Shown here: positions 45,476 to 55,273 of the stretch, one piece after another
How the letters are laid out: the number at the start of each line of letters is the position of its first letter
Numbering within the stretch: position 1 is the stretch's first letter
Source: Cytobacillus firmus
Lineage (GTDB): Bacteria; Bacillota; Bacilli; Bacillales; Cytobacillaceae
NCBI RefSeq assembly: GCF_023612095.1
Contig: NZ_CP086235.1
Span: 1,323,001-1,387,000, forward strand
Direction: 5' to 3'
Length of the DNA: 64,000 nt
Program-made: the position numbers and the translations under genes
The notes under the pieces: model-generated
The model's database searches: none
Told to the model about the DNA's origin: nothing
What the model saw: the letters and a program-made list of their open reading frames with translations, nothing else

Positions 45476-45848
45476 TCAGGAAGGATTTTCTTATCCTCTT
45501 ACTTTAACACTTATACTGGCTGCACTCTTTCTTCTTACCATTCAATTAGACCAGTTTATTTCCGAGAAAAGGATTGTGAATCAGGCGGAAACCGTCCTAA
45601 AGCAGGAATACTACCTGCTGAGTTCCTTTAAAAAAACAGAAAAAATGCTGAGTGAAAATGCAGACCCGAAAGAGTCAGGAGTTTATTCGTTTAAAAAAGG
45701 ATCGGTTTCCTATGAGATTTCTCCAGTGGCAGCAAGCTTAATTCAGATTACCTTCAAAACAAAAATTGGATCTGATAAAGAAATTTCCGGTTATGCTTAC
45801 TATGACACAGACCTGCAAAAAATGATAAAATGGATTGAAAAAAACTGA
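45465..45848 (+). CDS. comGG: Minor pseudopilin-associated protein ComGG
   Basis: A 127-residue protein with an N-terminal helix (EGFSYPLTLTLILAALFLL at about 6-24) that lacks the classical prepilin Glu, as is usual for ComGG. Position as the last gene of the comG operon supports the call. ATG 45465 is chosen because GGAGG lies eight bases upstream; TTG 45462 is adjacent and in frame. Confidence 0.82.
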   Translation: MYRNQEGFSYPLTLTLILAALFLLTIQLDQFISEKRIVNQAETVLKQEYYLLSSFKKTEKMLSENADPKESGVYSFKKGSVSYEISPVAASLIQITFKTKIGSDKEISGYAYYDTDLQKMIKWIEKN

Positions 45849-45860
45849 GTGGGGATAAAA

Positions 45861-46358
45861 ATGAAGCCTATTTATTTAATCGGATTCATGGGTTCCGGCA
45901 AAACTACGATAGGAAAAGAGCTGGCAGCCTGCTTAAATCAGGAAGTAATTGATACAGATGAAGAAATAGTGAAGCGTGAGAATAAAAATATTAATGATAT
46001 TTTCGCGCAGCATGGAGAGGAATACTTCAGAAGTCTTGAATCCAATATATTAAATGAAATGGATGACAGAGCGGGTGTTATAACCACTGGCGGGGGCATT
46101 GTGATAAAGCCTGAAAACAGAAATAGGCTTAGCGAAACAGGAATTGTTTTCTTCCTTTATGCGTCTCCTGAAGAAATCTTTAAACGGATTGAGAAGGATC
46201 ATACCAGACCGCTGCTGAAGGGCGATAAAAAGAGGCTGATCCACGAACTTTATGAAAAAAGGATGCCGCTCTATAAAGAAACCGCCCATGTGATCATTGA
46301 TACAACGAATAAAGATAAAGCAGAAATCATACAAGAAATAATAGATTGTTTAGAGTGA
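45861..46358 (+). CDS. aroK: Shikimate kinase
   Basis: Phosphorylates shikimate with ATP in the aromatic amino acid pathway. The 165-residue protein has Walker A GFMGSGKTTIGKEL near 8-21, the shikimate-site DTDEEI near 33-38, EEYFRSLE near 58 and GGGIV near 77. The start is ATG 45861 behind GTGGGGAT, 12 bases after the comGG stop. In B. subtilis yqzE comes before aroK; here the order is reversed. A second shikimate-pathway gene, aroQ, is at 61.6 kb. Confidence 0.93.
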   Translation: MKPIYLIGFMGSGKTTIGKELAACLNQEVIDTDEEIVKRENKNINDIFAQHGEEYFRSLESNILNEMDDRAGVITTGGGIVIKPENRNRLSETGIVFFLYASPEEIFKRIEKDHTRPLLKGDKKRLIHELYEKRMPLYKETAHVIIDTTNKDKAEIIQEIIDCLE

Positions 46359-46436
46359 AAACCCGTTGGACATACTTGTAAATGATAAATAGCAGGCAGT
46401 TCCTGCAATTCTGTATGGAAAAAGGCAGGTATGGAC

Positions 46437-46622
46437 ATGAAATCCAACGATTATGTAAAGTATCTTACACAGACAGTAGTAAAATATATTGATCAGCCAA
46501 AAGATGAGCGAAAACGGCATCGTATTGAAAAAAAGGACATGAAAGAGCCGTTTTTATTCAGATGGTTTGGAATGTTTTCTTATCTGTTTTACTTGGGCAT
46601 GAGAAGAAAGAAACATAAATAG
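46437..46622 (+). CDS. yqzE: YqzE family small protein
   Basis: A 61-residue basic protein of the YqzE family, with KSNDYVKYLTQTVVKYIDQP at the start, a charged middle (KDERKRHRIEKKDMKEP) and a hydrophobic-basic end (FSYLFYLGMRRKKHK). Function unknown; the family is found next to the comG operon. ATG 46437 suits the GGCAGG site better than ATG 46431. A bidirectional hairpin follows. Confidence 0.8.
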   Translation: MKSNDYVKYLTQTVVKYIDQPKDERKRHRIEKKDMKEPFLFRWFGMFSYLFYLGMRRKKHK

Positions 46623-46628
46623 CTTTTA

Positions 46629-46667
46629 TGCAAAAAACCGGCTAAATTGCCGGTTTTTTGCATTTTT
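46629..46667. terminator. Bidirectional terminator between yqzE and yqhG
   Basis: TGCAAAAAACCGGC pairs perfectly with GCCGGTTTTTTGCA around a six-base loop. Confidence 0.9.
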
Positions 46668-47460
46668 AGACTGCACTGTCTGTCAGATAAAAGAGACCGC
46701 CATTTATGATGGAGATATTAACCTTTGGTTCATATTGCTCCTGAAGAGCTGTTTTTTCGTTTTCATAGCTTTCGCCCTTTTCTTCTGCCTCTTCATAAAA
46801 ATGTTCAAGAAGGCTGAGGTCTTTTTGCCAGCGCTGACGGGCTTCATCAGCCCATATATGATCTTCTTGTTCAATTTCGGCTTTAATAAAATTTGCTACC
46901 CTGTATACTCCGCTTCGCGGCATAATAAGCGGAGACAGTGTGAACGAGTAGTCGGGGATTTTGGGCGTAAGGCTCATGCCAAGCAATCTGTCATGAAAAC
47001 TTTCGACCATCTGGCCATTAATCAATTGGAGGCCGATGGATTTAAAGACATCCCGTTTTCGGTCGCATTGATAAGATACGCGAATGTTCATTCCTAGCCA
47101 TGGTCTTAACGGCACCTGCTTTCCAGGTGCCAGCCGGTGATTTTCATATAATCGGATATAGCCTGCCAGGTTCCTGGCCGAATCAAAGATCTGGTGAAGC
47201 CTAGGGGAGCCAAAATGAATGACTTCCCCCTTAATATGCGGCGGGGCCAGCTGCTGGTTTGTAATAAGCGTCAGCTGCATCGGGTTTGGAATTCCGCCTG
47301 TTTTTTCGAGATAATGCCAATAAAAGGGCCGATTCATCAGTTCCTTATCCAAATCAATCGTCAGCTGTACGGTCATATACCCCGGACCTTTATCAGTTAT
47401 TTCACACCCGTTTGCGTGAAAATACCTTTCAAGGAATTTATGAATTTCCTGTTGCTGCAT
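46666..47460 (-). CDS. yqhG: YqhG family protein
   Basis: A 264-residue soluble protein of unknown function. It has the YqhG pattern: HKFLERYFHANGCEITD near the start, LTIDLDKELMNRPFYWHY near 33-50, LRPWLGMNIRVSYQCDRKRD near 118 and a helical acidic end. It overlaps the helicase gene yqhH by 23 bases and is probably cotranscribed and coupled with it. The same pairing occurs in B. subtilis, which suggests a joint role with the helicase, but none is established. Confidence 0.84.
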   Translation of the reverse strand: MQQQEIHKFLERYFHANGCEITDKGPGYMTVQLTIDLDKELMNRPFYWHYLEKTGGIPNPMQLTLITNQQLAPPHIKGEVIHFGSPRLHQIFDSARNLAGYIRLYENHRLAPGKQVPLRPWLGMNIRVSYQCDRKRDVFKSIGLQLINGQMVESFHDRLLGMSLTPKIPDYSFTLSPLIMPRSGVYRVANFIKAEIEQEDHIWADEARQRWQKDLSLLEHFYEEAEEKGESYENEKTALQEQYEPKVNISIINGGLFYLTDSAV

Positions 47461-49126
47461 TCAGTTCACCTTCTTTCAGATCCTCTGCGAATTGAATCAT
47501 GCTCGTCAAGTTCTCCATTTTAATCCTCATTTCACCTTCTGAAGCCGATCTTCCGAAAATATCAACAAGGTGATCGTCAATACTGCCAAATTCAAGCTTT
47601 GTTAAAATATCGTCCAAATCGCCGATGACTTTTTCGAAGAGATGTATTTTCTCATATAGAAGCTTCATTATGTGTTCTTCGACTGTTCCTTTTGTGGCAA
47701 AATTATAAATCATGACATCCTTTTCCTGGCCGAGACGATGTATGCGCCCAATCCTTTGTTCGAGCCGCATTGGATTCCAGGGGAGATCAAAATTAATGAT
47801 ATGATTGCAGAACTGCAGGTTTATTCCTTCTCCTCCCGCTTCTGTTGCAATCAGGACTTGTGCATTCTTTTGGAAAAGCTCCCTCATCCAGTCCTTTTTG
47901 CCTCTTTTAAATCCTCCCCTGAACGGAACCGATGTTATCCCATATTGCTTTAAAAACCACTGCAGATACATTTGTGTTGCCCTATACTCAGTAAAAATTA
48001 TGACCTTGTCATTTATTTTCTGTATTAATTCAAGTGCTTTTTGAGCTTTTGAGTTTTGCTGAACCGCTTCCACCTTTTTAATAAGGTATTGTATTTGCTC
48101 CTGGAAAGCTATTGAAGGCTGTTCCTGTCTTTTCAGCATATTCTGAAGCGTAAAATAGACAGCTTCTCTGCTTGAGCATGCCTCTCTTTGCAGTGTCATT
48201 ACTGAAAACTGGCTGGAACTCACCCAATTTTCTTCACTCCGCAGCTCTGTTACCGCTTCATAGAGCTCATGCTCGGGCTGCGAAAATTCAATCGGTATGG
48301 TTTCCACATGCCGTTTGGTCCATTCAATCCCGGTATCTGCCCTGCGGTTGCGGATCATGACTTTGTTTACGAGTTCCTTTAGATGTGCATCATCGTTCAA
48401 AGAGCGTGAGTCTTTTTTATAATTCTCATAAAAAGCTGATTCATTGCCAAGATGTCCGGGTTTAAGCAGGGACACAAGATTGAAGATCTCACTGATTCGA
48501 TTCTGAATGGGTGTTGCTGTTAATAGGAGGCAAAACTTCTTTTTAAGGTTTTGTACAAATTCATAGTTTCTCGTTTTATTATTTTTTAGCTTGTGAGCTT
48601 CGTCTATAATAATCAGGTCATAATCAAGGCTGTAAATAATGTCCCGATGAGGATTGCGTTTGGCTGTATCGATGGATGATACCACAACGTCGCATTGTTC
48701 CCATACATAGCTTTTCCGCTGCGCCACAGCCGGAATAAAAAATTTGCTGTTCAGCTCCATGGCCCACTGGGAAACAAGGGAAGCCGGAACGAGTATAAGG
48801 ACTTTTTTTACGAGTCCCCTGATCATATATTCCTTTAATATCAGCCCAGCTTCAATCGTTTTTCCAAGACCGACTTCATCAGCTAAAATCGCCTTGCCGT
48901 TCATGCTTTCGACTACCTGCTTGGCCACTTCCAGCTGATGGGGAAGTGGAGTAAGGTTCGGCAGATGCTTCGGAGCCTGCAAGCCTTCAAAGTCAGGAAT
49001 AGTTGTATGGTTTTCAACCTCAACAGCCAGTTTATAAAGCTCCCAGTTTCCCCATGGGCCGTCGTCATCAATCCTTTTTAAGAATTCATCCTGCCAGGCA
49101 GAATCAAAGCCAATTTGCACTGTCAT
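47438..49126 (-). CDS. yqhH: SNF2-type DNA-dependent helicase/translocase (YqhH)
   Basis: A 562-residue SWI2/SNF2 ATPase, likely a RapA-like remodeler of nucleic acid-protein complexes. The N-terminal RecA domain has ADEVGLGKTIEAG near 81-93, VPASLVSQW near 115 and DEAHKLKNN near 175. The C-terminal domain has VIFTEYRATQMYL near 375 and EQRIGRIHRLGQ near 456-467. There is no extra domain and no membrane helix. The gene pair yqhH-yqhG is divergent from the glycine-cleavage operon. Confidence 0.9.
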   Translation of the reverse strand: MTVQIGFDSAWQDEFLKRIDDDGPWGNWELYKLAVEVENHTTIPDFEGLQAPKHLPNLTPLPHQLEVAKQVVESMNGKAILADEVGLGKTIEAGLILKEYMIRGLVKKVLILVPASLVSQWAMELNSKFFIPAVAQRKSYVWEQCDVVVSSIDTAKRNPHRDIIYSLDYDLIIIDEAHKLKNNKTRNYEFVQNLKKKFCLLLTATPIQNRISEIFNLVSLLKPGHLGNESAFYENYKKDSRSLNDDAHLKELVNKVMIRNRRADTGIEWTKRHVETIPIEFSQPEHELYEAVTELRSEENWVSSSQFSVMTLQREACSSREAVYFTLQNMLKRQEQPSIAFQEQIQYLIKKVEAVQQNSKAQKALELIQKINDKVIIFTEYRATQMYLQWFLKQYGITSVPFRGGFKRGKKDWMRELFQKNAQVLIATEAGGEGINLQFCNHIINFDLPWNPMRLEQRIGRIHRLGQEKDVMIYNFATKGTVEEHIMKLLYEKIHLFEKVIGDLDDILTKLEFGSIDDHLVDIFGRSASEGEMRIKMENLTSMIQFAEDLKEGELNAATGNS

Positions 49127-49312
49127 AAAAACAGCTCCTTTTATCTATATAAAGATATTGCCCAAACCTTGTTAAGGTGGTACGATGTTAATAGCTTTGA
49201 AAGTTTTGAAAGTTAACACATTACATTTAGTTAACCGAAGTAATGGATGCTTAATTTTTTCTGTTTGGTATAAGTATGACCATCTTGGAAAATTTTATAA
49301 ATGCGAATGATT

Positions 49313-49480
49313 ACAAGGGGAGAGACTACATTAGTAGCGCCGAAGGAGCAAGCAAAATCTGTGAATCTCTCAGGCAAAAGAACTCTTGTTTGACGCAGCT
49401 CTGGAGAGTGCTTTTTAATAAGCCACCCAAGGGGACAGCCGGTTTCGGTAAACTTTCAGGTGCAAGGACAGAGATCTTCT
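49313..49480 (+). ncRNA. Tandem glycine riboswitch
   Basis: Two adjacent glycine aptamers precede gcvT. The first has GGGGAGAG, GCGCCGAAGGAGCAAGC and CTCTCAGGCAAAAG; the second has CTGGAGAG, CCACCCAAGGGGACAGCC and CTTTCAGGTGCAAGGAC. ACAAG (49313-49317) pairs with CTTGT (49385-49389) to close the first aptamer. Glycine binding is known to turn on gcv operons in Bacillus by preventing the terminator that follows. Confidence 0.95.
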
Positions 49481-49510
49481 CATAATTGAGGGGATATTCT
49501 GTCCTTTTTT
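49465..49510 (+). terminator. Riboswitch expression-platform terminator
   Basis: AGGACAGA (49465-49472) pairs with TCTGTCCT (49498-49505), followed by TTTTTT. The 5' arm overlaps the end of the second aptamer, so ligand binding should compete with terminator formation. Confidence 0.85.
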
Positions 49511-49554
49511 ATGTTCCTAAAACAAATTTCAAAAGATTTAAGGGGGACGAGTAA

Positions 49555-50658
49555 ATGTCACAGTTAAAACGCACACCTTTATTTGAGGTGTACAAGGATT
49601 ACGGAGCAAAAACCATCGACTTCGGGGGCTGGGATCTACCTGTTCAATTTTCAAGCATTAAAGAAGAACATGAAGCAGTCCGTACAAAAGCCGGCCTCTT
49701 TGATGTATCCCATATGGGTGAAATCGAAGTGAAGGGGACGGACAGTCTTAAATATCTTCAAAAAATGATGACGAACGATATTTCCAAATTAAAGAACTCA
49801 GGTGCTCAATATACAGCCATGTGCTATGAAAATGGCGGAACTGTCGATGATTTACTTGTCTATAAAATAGAGGATGACCACTATTTGCTTGTTGTTAATG
49901 CTTCCAATATCGAAAAGGATTTCAACTGGCTTCAGGACCATGCAGAAGGCAATGTGGAATTGAAAAACCTTTCAGAAGATATGGCGCAGCTGGCGATTCA
50001 GGGGCCGCTTGCAGAAAAAGTGCTTCAAAAGCTTGCTGGGACTAATTTGTCGGATATTGGATTTTTTAAATTCCAGCAGGATGTTGATTTGAATGGCAAG
50101 AAAGCGCTTGTTTCCAGAACAGGATACACAGGAGAAGACGGATTTGAAGTCTACTGTGATGCCAGGGATGCAGTTGCATTATGGAATGAAATTCTTGAAG
50201 CGGGCAAAGAAGAAGGCGTGCTCCCATGCGGACTAGGCTCAAGGGATACTCTTCGCTTTGAAGCCAACCTGGCACTATACGGTCAGGAGCTCTCACCTGA
50301 GATCACACCGCTAGAGGCAGGAATTGGCTTTGCAGTCAAGGTGAATAAAGAAGCCGACTTTATTGGCAAAGAAGTGCTTAAGAATCAAAAGGATAACGGG
50401 GTTCCGCGCAAGCTGGCCGGAATTGAAATGATTGACCGCGGTATTCCGCGCCATGGATATCCTGTATTTAAAGGGGAAGAATTGATCGGGGAAGTGACAA
50501 CAGGCACTCAATCTCCGACATTGAAAAAGAACATCGGCCTTGTCCTTATCAAGAAAGAGCATGCGGAGCTTGGAACTGAATTGGAAGTGGAAATCCGCGG
50601 CAAACGGCTGAAGGCTAAGATTGAAGCAACACCTTTTTACAAAAGAGAAAAGAACTAA
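49555..50658 (+). CDS. gcvT: Glycine cleavage system T protein (aminomethyltransferase)
   Basis: Transfers the methylene group from lipoylated GcvH to tetrahydrofolate, releasing ammonia. The 367-residue protein has the family start ([21 protein letters not shown]), [13 protein letters not shown] near 49, [12 protein letters not shown] near 190 and the folate-site [20 protein letters not shown] near 224-243. It follows the glycine riboswitch and leads gcvPA and gcvPB in one operon. GcvH is not in this window. Confidence 0.96.
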   Translation: MSQLKRTPLFEVYKDYGAKTIDFGGWDLPVQFSSIKEEHEAVRTKAGLFDVSHMGEIEVKGTDSLKYLQKMMTNDISKLKNSGAQYTAMCYENGGTVDDLLVYKIEDDHYLLVVNASNIEKDFNWLQDHAEGNVELKNLSEDMAQLAIQGPLAEKVLQKLAGTNLSDIGFFKFQQDVDLNGKKALVSRTGYTGEDGFEVYCDARDAVALWNEILEAGKEEGVLPCGLGSRDTLRFEANLALYGQELSPEITPLEAGIGFAVKVNKEADFIGKEVLKNQKDNGVPRKLAGIEMIDRGIPRHGYPVFKGEELIGEVTTGTQSPTLKKNIGLVLIKKEHAELGTELEVEIRGKRLKAKIEATPFYKREKN

Positions 50659-50670
50659 CCGGGGGAGAAA

Positions 50671-52021
50671 ATGATGAAACATCGCTATTTACCGATGACA
50701 GAGTCTGACCAGAAAGCAATGCTTGAGAAGATCGGCGTCAGTTCTGTGGAAGAATTATTCAGTGATATTCCCGAGAGTGTGAGATTTAAGGGCGAATATG
50801 ACATCAAGCCGGCGAAATCAGAGACAGCCTTACTGAAAGAGCTTACTAAAATGGCTCAAAAAAATGCTGATCTTCGCACAAATTCATCTTTCCTTGGTGC
50901 GGGAGTTTATGATCATTACATGCCGGTCATTGTCGATCATGTATTATCCCGTTCAGAGTTTTATACTGCCTATACTCCTTACCAGCCGGAAATTTCACAG
51001 GGAGAGCTGCAGGCAATTTTTGAATTCCAGACCATGATCTGTGAATTAACAGGAATGGATGTGGCCAACTCATCCATGTATGATGGCGGAACAGCACTTG
51101 CTGAAGCAGCCATGCTAAGCGCAGGCAGCACCCGCCGCAAGAAAATACTAATCTCAAGCGCAGTTCACCCTGAATCTAAGGAAGTAGTTAAAACATACGC
51201 AAAGGGCCAGTATATTGAAGTGATTGAGATTCCTCATAAAGACGGCACCACTGACCTTGAAGCCCTGAAATGAAATGATTGGCGATGATATCGCAGGTGT
51301 AATTGTGCAGTACCCTAACTTTTTTGGCAGAGTCGAGCCATTAAAAGAGCTTGAGGAAATTATTCATGCTCACAAGTCCATGTTTGTTGTTTCAAGCAAC
51401 CCGCTTGCCCTTGGCGCGCTTACTCCTCCAGGAAGATTTGGAGCAGACATCGTAGCAGGAGATGCTCAGGTTTTTGGTATTCCTACTGCTTTTGGAGGCC
51501 CTCATTGCGGATACTTTGCGGTAACATCCAAGCTGATGAGAAAAGTGCCGGGTCGTCTTGTAGGACAAACGGTAGACGATCAGGGCCGCCGCGGTTTCGT
51601 GCTTACCCTTCAGGCGCGTGAACAGCATATACGCCGTGATAAGGCAACGTCCAACATCTGTTCCAATCAGGCTCTCAACGCACTGGCGGCATCTGTAGCG
51701 ATGACTGCTCTCGGCAAGAAGGGCGTAAAGGAAATGGCTGCTGCCAACATGCAAAAAGCCCATTATGCAAAACAGCAATTTAAGGCTGCCGGCTTTGAAG
51801 TTCCATTTGAAGGTCCTTCGTTTAATGAATTCGTCATCAAGCTGAATAAGCCTGTTAAAGAAGTAAATCAAAAGCTCCTTGAAAAGGACATTATTGGCGG
51901 CTACGATTTGGGCAGAGATTATGCTGACCTGAAAAATCATATGCTTGTTGCTGTAACGGAATTGAGAACGAAGGAAGAAATTGATGCATTCGTTAAAGAA
52001 ATGGGGGATTACCATGCATAA
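50671..52021 (+). pseudogene. gcvPA: Glycine dehydrogenase subunit 1 (GcvPA), interrupted by a one-base frameshift
   Basis: N-terminal half of the two-piece glycine decarboxylase (P protein). The frame from 50671 codes residues 1-200 (MKHRYLPMTESDQKAMLEKI onwards, MYDGGTALAEAAML) and meets TGA at 51271-51273. The rest ([32 protein letters not shown]) continues in the +1 frame to 52021. Dropping the T at 51271 gives LKEMIGDD and a full protein of 449 residues, the usual length. An ATG at 51275 could restart translation, but no ribosome site precedes it. If the shift is real, glycine cleavage is lost or depends on two fragments. Confidence 0.88.
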
Positions 52022-53474
52022 GGAAGATCAGCCACTCATCTTTGAATTAAGCACAGAAGGCCGTATCGGCTACAGCCTGCCGGAAATGGATATTCCGGAA
52101 ATTGACCTGGGCGAGCTTCTTCCTGAAGGCTATCTGCGTGAAGAAGAGCCTGAGCTCCCGGAAGTGTCAGAACTTGATATCATGCGCCACTATACTGCAC
52201 TTTCCAATCGAAATCATGGTGTTGATTCGGGATTTTATCCACTTGGATCCTGCACAATGAAATATAATCCTAAAATCAATGAGAATGTAGCACGCTTCAA
52301 CGGTTTTGCCCACTTGCACCCGCTGCAGGATGAAAGCTCTGTTCAAGGTGCACTGGAATTGATGTATGATCTGCAGGAGCACCTGATTGAAATTACAGGA
52401 ATGGATGAAGTTACACTTCAGCCGGCTGCAGGAGCACACGGAGAATGGACCGGGTTAATGATGATCCGTGCTTATCATGAAGCGAATGGCGATACCAAAC
52501 GTACTAAAGTAGTCGTTCCTGACTCTGCCCACGGAACAAATCCGGCATCCGCAACAGTTGCAGGCTTTGAAACAGTAACGGTTAAATCGGATGAAAATGG
52601 ATTGGTGGATTTAGAGGATCTAAGAAGAGTGGTTGGCGAGGACACTGCTGCTCTTATGCTGACTAACCCGAATACTTTAGGTTTGTTTGAAGAAAACATT
52701 CTTGAAATGGCAGAGATTGTTCACAGCGCCGGCGGAAAGCTTTACTATGATGGAGCTAACCTGAATGCAGTACTTTCAAAGGCACGCCCTGGAGATATGG
52801 GATTTGATGTTGTTCACCTTAATCTTCATAAGACCTTTACAGGACCGCATGGCGGCGGCGGACCGGGATCTGGCCCTGTCGGCGTAAAAGCTGATCTGAT
52901 CCCATACCTTCCTAAGCCTGTATTGGTTAAGAAGGGTGACCAGTATGAATTTGATTATGACCGCCCGCAATCAATCGGCCGCGTGAAGCCGTATTATGGA
53001 AACTTCGGCATCAATGTCCGGGCTTATACTTATATCCGTACTATGGGGCCGGATGGACTGAAGGCTGTTACGGAAAATGCGGTACTAAACGCAAACTATA
53101 TGATGAGAAGGCTTGAGCCATTCTTTGACCTGCCATTTGACAGACATTGCAAGCATGAATTCGTTTTAAGCGGCAAGCGCCAGAAGAAGCTTGGCGTGCG
53201 TACGTTGGATATTGCCAAGCGCCTTCTTGACTTTGGCTATCATCCGCCAACCATCTATTTCCCTCTTAACGTGGAAGAGTGCATCATGATTGAGCCGACT
53301 GAAACAGAATCCAAAGAAACGCTGGACGCTTTTGTCGACGCCATGATTCAAATTGCAAAAGAAGCTGAGGAAAACCCTGAGATTGTTCAGGAAGCACCAC
53401 ATACAACAGTGATTGGCCGTCTGGATGAAACCATGGCTGCAAGAAAGCCGGTTCTCCGTTACCAAAAGCAATAA
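52014..53474 (+). CDS. gcvPB: Glycine dehydrogenase subunit 2 (GcvPB)
   Basis: C-terminal, PLP-binding half of glycine decarboxylase. The 486-residue protein has the PLP lysine in [20 protein letters not shown] near 266-285, also [20 protein letters not shown] near 75 and [13 protein letters not shown] near 172. It is intact, in contrast to gcvPA. ATG 52014 (GGGGGA upstream) overlaps the gcvPA end by eight bases, so the operon is coupled. Confidence 0.96.
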   Translation: MHKEDQPLIFELSTEGRIGYSLPEMDIPEIDLGELLPEGYLREEEPELPEVSELDIMRHYTALSNRNHGVDSGFYPLGSCTMKYNPKINENVARFNGFAHLHPLQDESSVQGALELMYDLQEHLIEITGMDEVTLQPAAGAHGEWTGLMMIRAYHEANGDTKRTKVVVPDSAHGTNPASATVAGFETVTVKSDENGLVDLEDLRRVVGEDTAALMLTNPNTLGLFEENILEMAEIVHSAGGKLYYDGANLNAVLSKARPGDMGFDVVHLNLHKTFTGPHGGGGPGSGPVGVKADLIPYLPKPVLVKKGDQYEFDYDRPQSIGRVKPYYGNFGINVRAYTYIRTMGPDGLKAVTENAVLNANYMMRRLEPFFDLPFDRHCKHEFVLSGKRQKKLGVRTLDIAKRLLDFGYHPPTIYFPLNVEECIMIEPTETESKETLDAFVDAMIQIAKEAEENPEIVQEAPHTTVIGRLDETMAARKPVLRYQKQ

Positions 53475-53482
53475 TAAACAAG

Positions 53483-53511
53483 AGGCCCCGTCAAACTGAC
53501 GGGGCCTTTTA
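53483..53511 (+). terminator. Terminator of the gcv operon
   Basis: AGGCCCCGTCA pairs perfectly with TGACGGGGCCT around AAC, followed by TTTT. Confidence 0.88.
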
Positions 53512-53521
53512 AAATAACATA

Positions 53522-53905
53522 TTATTTTTTCGCCTTCACTTTTCCGGACCATTTTTTAAACCCGCCCTGCAGGTGTGAAAGGTCTTTGTAGCCTTTACGG
53601 TGCAAAAACTGGGCAGCTCTCGCACTTCTCATGCCGCTCTGGCAATATAAGTAGACTGGCTTGTCCGGACGCAATTCTTTCATGCGCATTTTCATTTGTG
53701 AAAGCGGTATATTGCGTGCACCTAAAATATGGCCGTTTTCAAATTCATTTGGTTCGCGAACATCGATTAACTGGGCTTTTCTATAGCCTTCTCTAAACTG
53801 GTCTTCAGTAAGCGTTTTAACAATTCGGCGCTGATAAAACCATGTTATGACAGAATAGGTAATGATTGCACCCAAAATGATAAGAATGAAATAAAGTGTT
53901 TCCAA
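53522..53905 (-). CDS. yqhL: Membrane-anchored rhodanese-like protein (YqhL)
   Basis: A 127-residue single-domain rhodanese with an N-terminal membrane helix (about 3-20), so the catalytic domain faces the cytosol or outer side. The active-site loop YCQSGMRSARAAQF near 88-101 has the Cys that carries sulfur. DVREPNEFENGHILGARNIPL near 49-69 is the other family motif. Sulfur acceptor unknown. Position between gcvPB and lipM matches B. subtilis yqhL. Confidence 0.88.
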   Translation of the reverse strand: METLYFILIILGAIITYSVITWFYQRRIVKTLTEDQFREGYRKAQLIDVREPNEFENGHILGARNIPLSQMKMRMKELRPDKPVYLYCQSGMRSARAAQFLHRKGYKDLSHLQGGFKKWSGKVKAKK

Positions 53906-54087
53906 TATGTCTTTCTCCTTTCACGCATAGGTAAGCCAACTAATATTATATAAGTCTTTCCTGATTGGAGTAAAGGAAATCAGGAAAATTTGTTATGGAA
54001 ATTCAACTTGCTTTAATTTTCATCGGAATTTTGTTAGACTAATAACCGCAAATGACCAGTTAAAGAAATTGAAAATGAGGGTTACAT

Positions 54088-54924
54088 ATGACTAAAGAAG
54101 TTTGGCGGTTTATCGATTCAGGAGAAGGTTCGCCTTCTTTTAATATGGCTCTGGATGAAGCCTTGCTTGATTGGAACAGTGAAGGGAAGATGCCACCTGT
54201 AATCCGGTTTTACGGCTGGAATCCTGCAACTCTTTCAATTGGATACTTCCAAAAGGTTGAAAAAGAAATAGATATGGAAGCAGTGAAGCAGCATGGCCTG
54301 GGGTTCGTCCGCAGACCAACAGGCGGAAGAGGGGTGCTGCACGAACATGAACTCACATACAGTGTCATCGTTCCTGAAGTCCACCCGGAAATGCCGAGTA
54401 CAGTAACTGAAGCATACAGAGTCATTTCTGAAGGAATTCTAAAAGGTTTTCACGCTCTGGGAATGGAAGCTTATTTTGCTGTACCAAAGACGGCTGAAGA
54501 AAGAGACTCTCTAAAAAATCCACGATCTGCTGTTTGTTTTGATGCCCCAAGCTGGTATGAACTTGTTGTAGAAGGACGTAAAGTAGCAGGGAGTGCACAA
54601 ACAAGACAAAAAGGTGTAATCCTTCAGCATGGCTCTATTTTGCTTGATTTGGATGAAGACAAGCTGTTCAGCTTATTCAAATATCCTAATGACCGGGTAA
54701 AAGAGAGAATGCAAAAGGCTTTTAAAAATAAAGCTGTTGCCATAAACGAGCTGACAGCAGAAAATATTACTCTTGAACAGGCTAAGGCAGCTTTCAAGAA
54801 AGGGTTTGAGGAAGGCCTGGACATTGTACTGGAACCTTACGAGCTTTCAGATGAAGAGATGGCATATGTGCAAAAAATCGCAAAAGAACGATATGAAAGT
54901 GATGACTGGAACTATAAGAGATAA
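54088..54924 (+). CDS. lipM: Octanoyltransferase LipM
   Basis: Moves octanoate from acyl-carrier protein to GcvH, the first step of lipoate synthesis in Bacillus. The 278-residue protein has [12 protein letters not shown] near 14, [19 protein letters not shown] near 73-91 and the catalytic-Cys region [20 protein letters not shown] near 148-167. The [17 protein letters not shown] motif near 169 is also present. The ATG is preceded by GAGGG. Its placement just after the gcv operon fits, since GcvH is the obligate acceptor. Confidence 0.94.
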   Translation: MTKEVWRFIDSGEGSPSFNMALDEALLDWNSEGKMPPVIRFYGWNPATLSIGYFQKVEKEIDMEAVKQHGLGFVRRPTGGRGVLHEHELTYSVIVPEVHPEMPSTVTEAYRVISEGILKGFHALGMEAYFAVPKTAEERDSLKNPRSAVCFDAPSWYELVVEGRKVAGSAQTRQKGVILQHGSILLDLDEDKLFSLFKYPNDRVKERMQKAFKNKAVAINELTAENITLEQAKAAFKKGFEEGLDIVLEPYELSDEEMAYVQKIAKERYESDDWNYKR

Positions 54925-54952
54925 AAGCGGCTAAGTCGCTTTTTCTCTTTTT
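54922..54952 (+). terminator. Terminator after lipM
   Basis: AAAAGCG (54923-54929) pairs with CGCTTTT (54937-54943), followed by TCTCTTTTTTT; a short stem but well placed. Confidence 0.6.
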
Positions 54953-55107
54953 TTAATGAATAATTTTCCAATTATTGCTTTGGAAAAGTGCAAGCTTCAA
55001 AATATGTTAAAATTTATCGTTAAATGTCGGAAATCGGCTGTTAACTCTGTTTTTCTTTAAATTTTAGTATATTTTAAGTTTGACAAAATCAGATTCAGTT
55101 GAATCAG

Positions 55108-55156
55108 ACACAATATGTAGTGGTGTCGAAAATATTTAGGACACTATATATTGATT
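55108..55156 (+). promoter_or_regulatory. Two NrdR boxes upstream of nrdJ
   Basis: ACACAATATGTAGTGG (55108-55123) and ACACTATATATTGATT (55141-55156) both match the 16-bp NrdR palindrome acaCwAtATaTwGtgt closely. Their starts are 33 bases apart, about three helical turns, as usual for NrdR operators. The second overlaps TATATT, a likely -10. This predicts repression by NrdR when dATP is high. Confidence 0.78.
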
Positions 55157-55198
55157 TTGAGGTTTGAGTTATGGTAACTTTAGGGTACTCTTTTAAAA

Positions 55199-55219
55199 CA
55201 GATAGATTTACTCTATCTG
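55199..55219 (+). repeat. Inverted repeat in the nrdJ leader
   Basis: CAGATAGA and TCTATCTG flank a five-base spacer (TTTAC), a perfect 8-bp dyad. It is not followed by a T-run, so it is not a simple terminator; it could be a protein site or an RNA hairpin about 55 bases before the start codon. Confidence 0.5.
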
Positions 55220-55273
55220 ACAGAATACTTACACACATTAATTAGATAATTGAATTTAGAAGGAGTTGTAACA

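Noticed and set aside
51255..51280. Programmed +1 frameshift in gcvPA
   Set aside because: The site AAA TGA A lacks the CTT-TGA-C type shift signal; Lys-tRNA cannot re-pair well on AAT, and no internal Shine-Dalgarno stimulator is seen. No gcvPA family member is known to need a shift.
54925..55273. Cobalamin riboswitch before the B12-dependent nrdJ
   Set aside because: I looked for the B12-box (GCCACTG-type) and the usual long aptamer; neither is present in the 350-base leader. NrdR boxes explain the control better.
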